Positions 12,203-12,291 of a stretch of DNA of 12,291 nucleotides are shown in pieces. The stretch spans positions 1-12,291 of the forward strand of contig WFMY01000033.1 in NCBI GenBank assembly GCA_015488855.1, read 5' to 3'. A program made the position numbers and the translations under genes. How positions within the stretch are numbered: position 1 is the stretch's first letter; every line of letters begins with the position of its first letter. This DNA is from Helicobacteraceae bacterium (lineage in GTDB: Bacteria > Campylobacterota > Campylobacteria > Campylobacterales > Sulfurimonadaceae). The notes beneath the pieces are model-generated. The model was given only the letters and a program-made list of their open reading frames with translations, had not been told where the DNA came from and did not search any database.

Positions 12203-12291
12203 TTATTGATAGTATTTTAAAACTCCATCTAAATTTGAACCCATATTTAAGAGCATCATATCTGCCAAGACAAGTGCCATCATAGATTCAC
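12203..12291 (-). CDS. aroC: 3' end of probable chorismate synthase (partial)
   Basis: The right edge holds the last 29 codons of a minus-strand gene, stop TAA at 12205-12203. The peptide begins ESMMALVLADMMLLNMGS and ends DGVLKYYQ. The E-[SA]-M-[MV]-A-x-V-L-x-D pattern is that of the C-terminus of chorismate synthase, which makes chorismate from 5-enolpyruvylshikimate-3-phosphate. The identification rests on this short piece only. The PAS gene begins ten bases downstream. Confidence 0.7.
   Translation of the reverse strand, partial: ESMMALVLADMMLLNMGSNLDGVLKYYQ

Noticed and set aside
11968..12285. Plus-strand open frame of 105 codons opposite the PAS gene.
   Set aside because: It lies antisense to a PAS domain that aligns over its full length with Aer, and shows no recognisable protein features.
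1..12291. CRISPR arrays, tRNA or rRNA genes, insertion sequences or phage genes.
   Set aside because: No regularly spaced repeats, cloverleaf-like segments, transposase or integrase frames were found; the gene order looks like stable chromosomal metabolism genes.

Overview
The window (about 35% GC by eye, so AT-rich) looks like a chromosomal segment of a sulfur-oxidising member of the Campylobacterota (formerly Epsilonproteobacteria), most likely close to Sulfurimonas or Sulfurovum. This is inferred from the SoxCDYZ proteins, an HP0495-like DUF493 gene next to moaC, an Aer-type stand-alone PAS protein and TATAAT-rich promoters without clear -35 boxes. No rRNA, tRNA, CRISPR array, insertion sequence or phage gene was seen, and no stretch without a gene exceeds about 265 bases.

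Left part (1-2057). The 5' end of an unidentified minus-strand gene (1-92) is divergent from a plus-strand run: moaC (molybdenum cofactor synthesis), a small DUF493 gene whose real start is probably GTG at 720, and a 350-residue helical protein of unknown function. That run meets the sulfur genes tail to tail at a pair of hairpins (2069-2134).

Central part (2128-8579, all minus strand). Read in transcription order this is soxC, soxD, soxY, soxZ, a SoxH-like metallo-hydrolase, a MOSC-domain protein and a SoxF/FccB-like flavoprotein. SoxYZ carries the sulfur substrate on the cysteine of the SoxY C-terminal GGCGG motif. The molybdenum enzyme SoxC and the dihaem cytochrome SoxD (sulfane dehydrogenase) oxidise the bound sulfane sulfur and send electrons to the respiratory chain. 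SoxB and SoxXA are not in the window, so this is the second half of a split Sox system. A perfect FNR-type box, TTGAT-N4-ATCAA, lies upstream of soxC near good extended -10 elements.

Right part (8781-12291, all minus strand). Two small unidentified genes sit upstream of soxC. Next comes a sulfide:quinone oxidoreductase with a Tat-like N-terminus, its own terminator and a perfect 14-bp palindrome in its promoter region. A secreted mono-haem cytochrome c, a FAD-type PAS protein and the 3' end of a probable aroC follow.

Taken together, the window encodes two sulfide-oxidising flavoproteins (SQR feeding quinone, SoxF/FccB feeding cytochrome c), the sulfane-oxidising SoxCD and a carrier SoxYZ. 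Most of these are Tat-exported or lipid-anchored. MoaC at the far end makes the cofactor precursor that SoxC needs. The most useful new leads are the FNR-type box, the sqr palindrome, the lipoprotein forms of SoxD and SoxF, the orphan cytochrome as a possible SoxF partner, and the MOSC gene inside a sox cluster.
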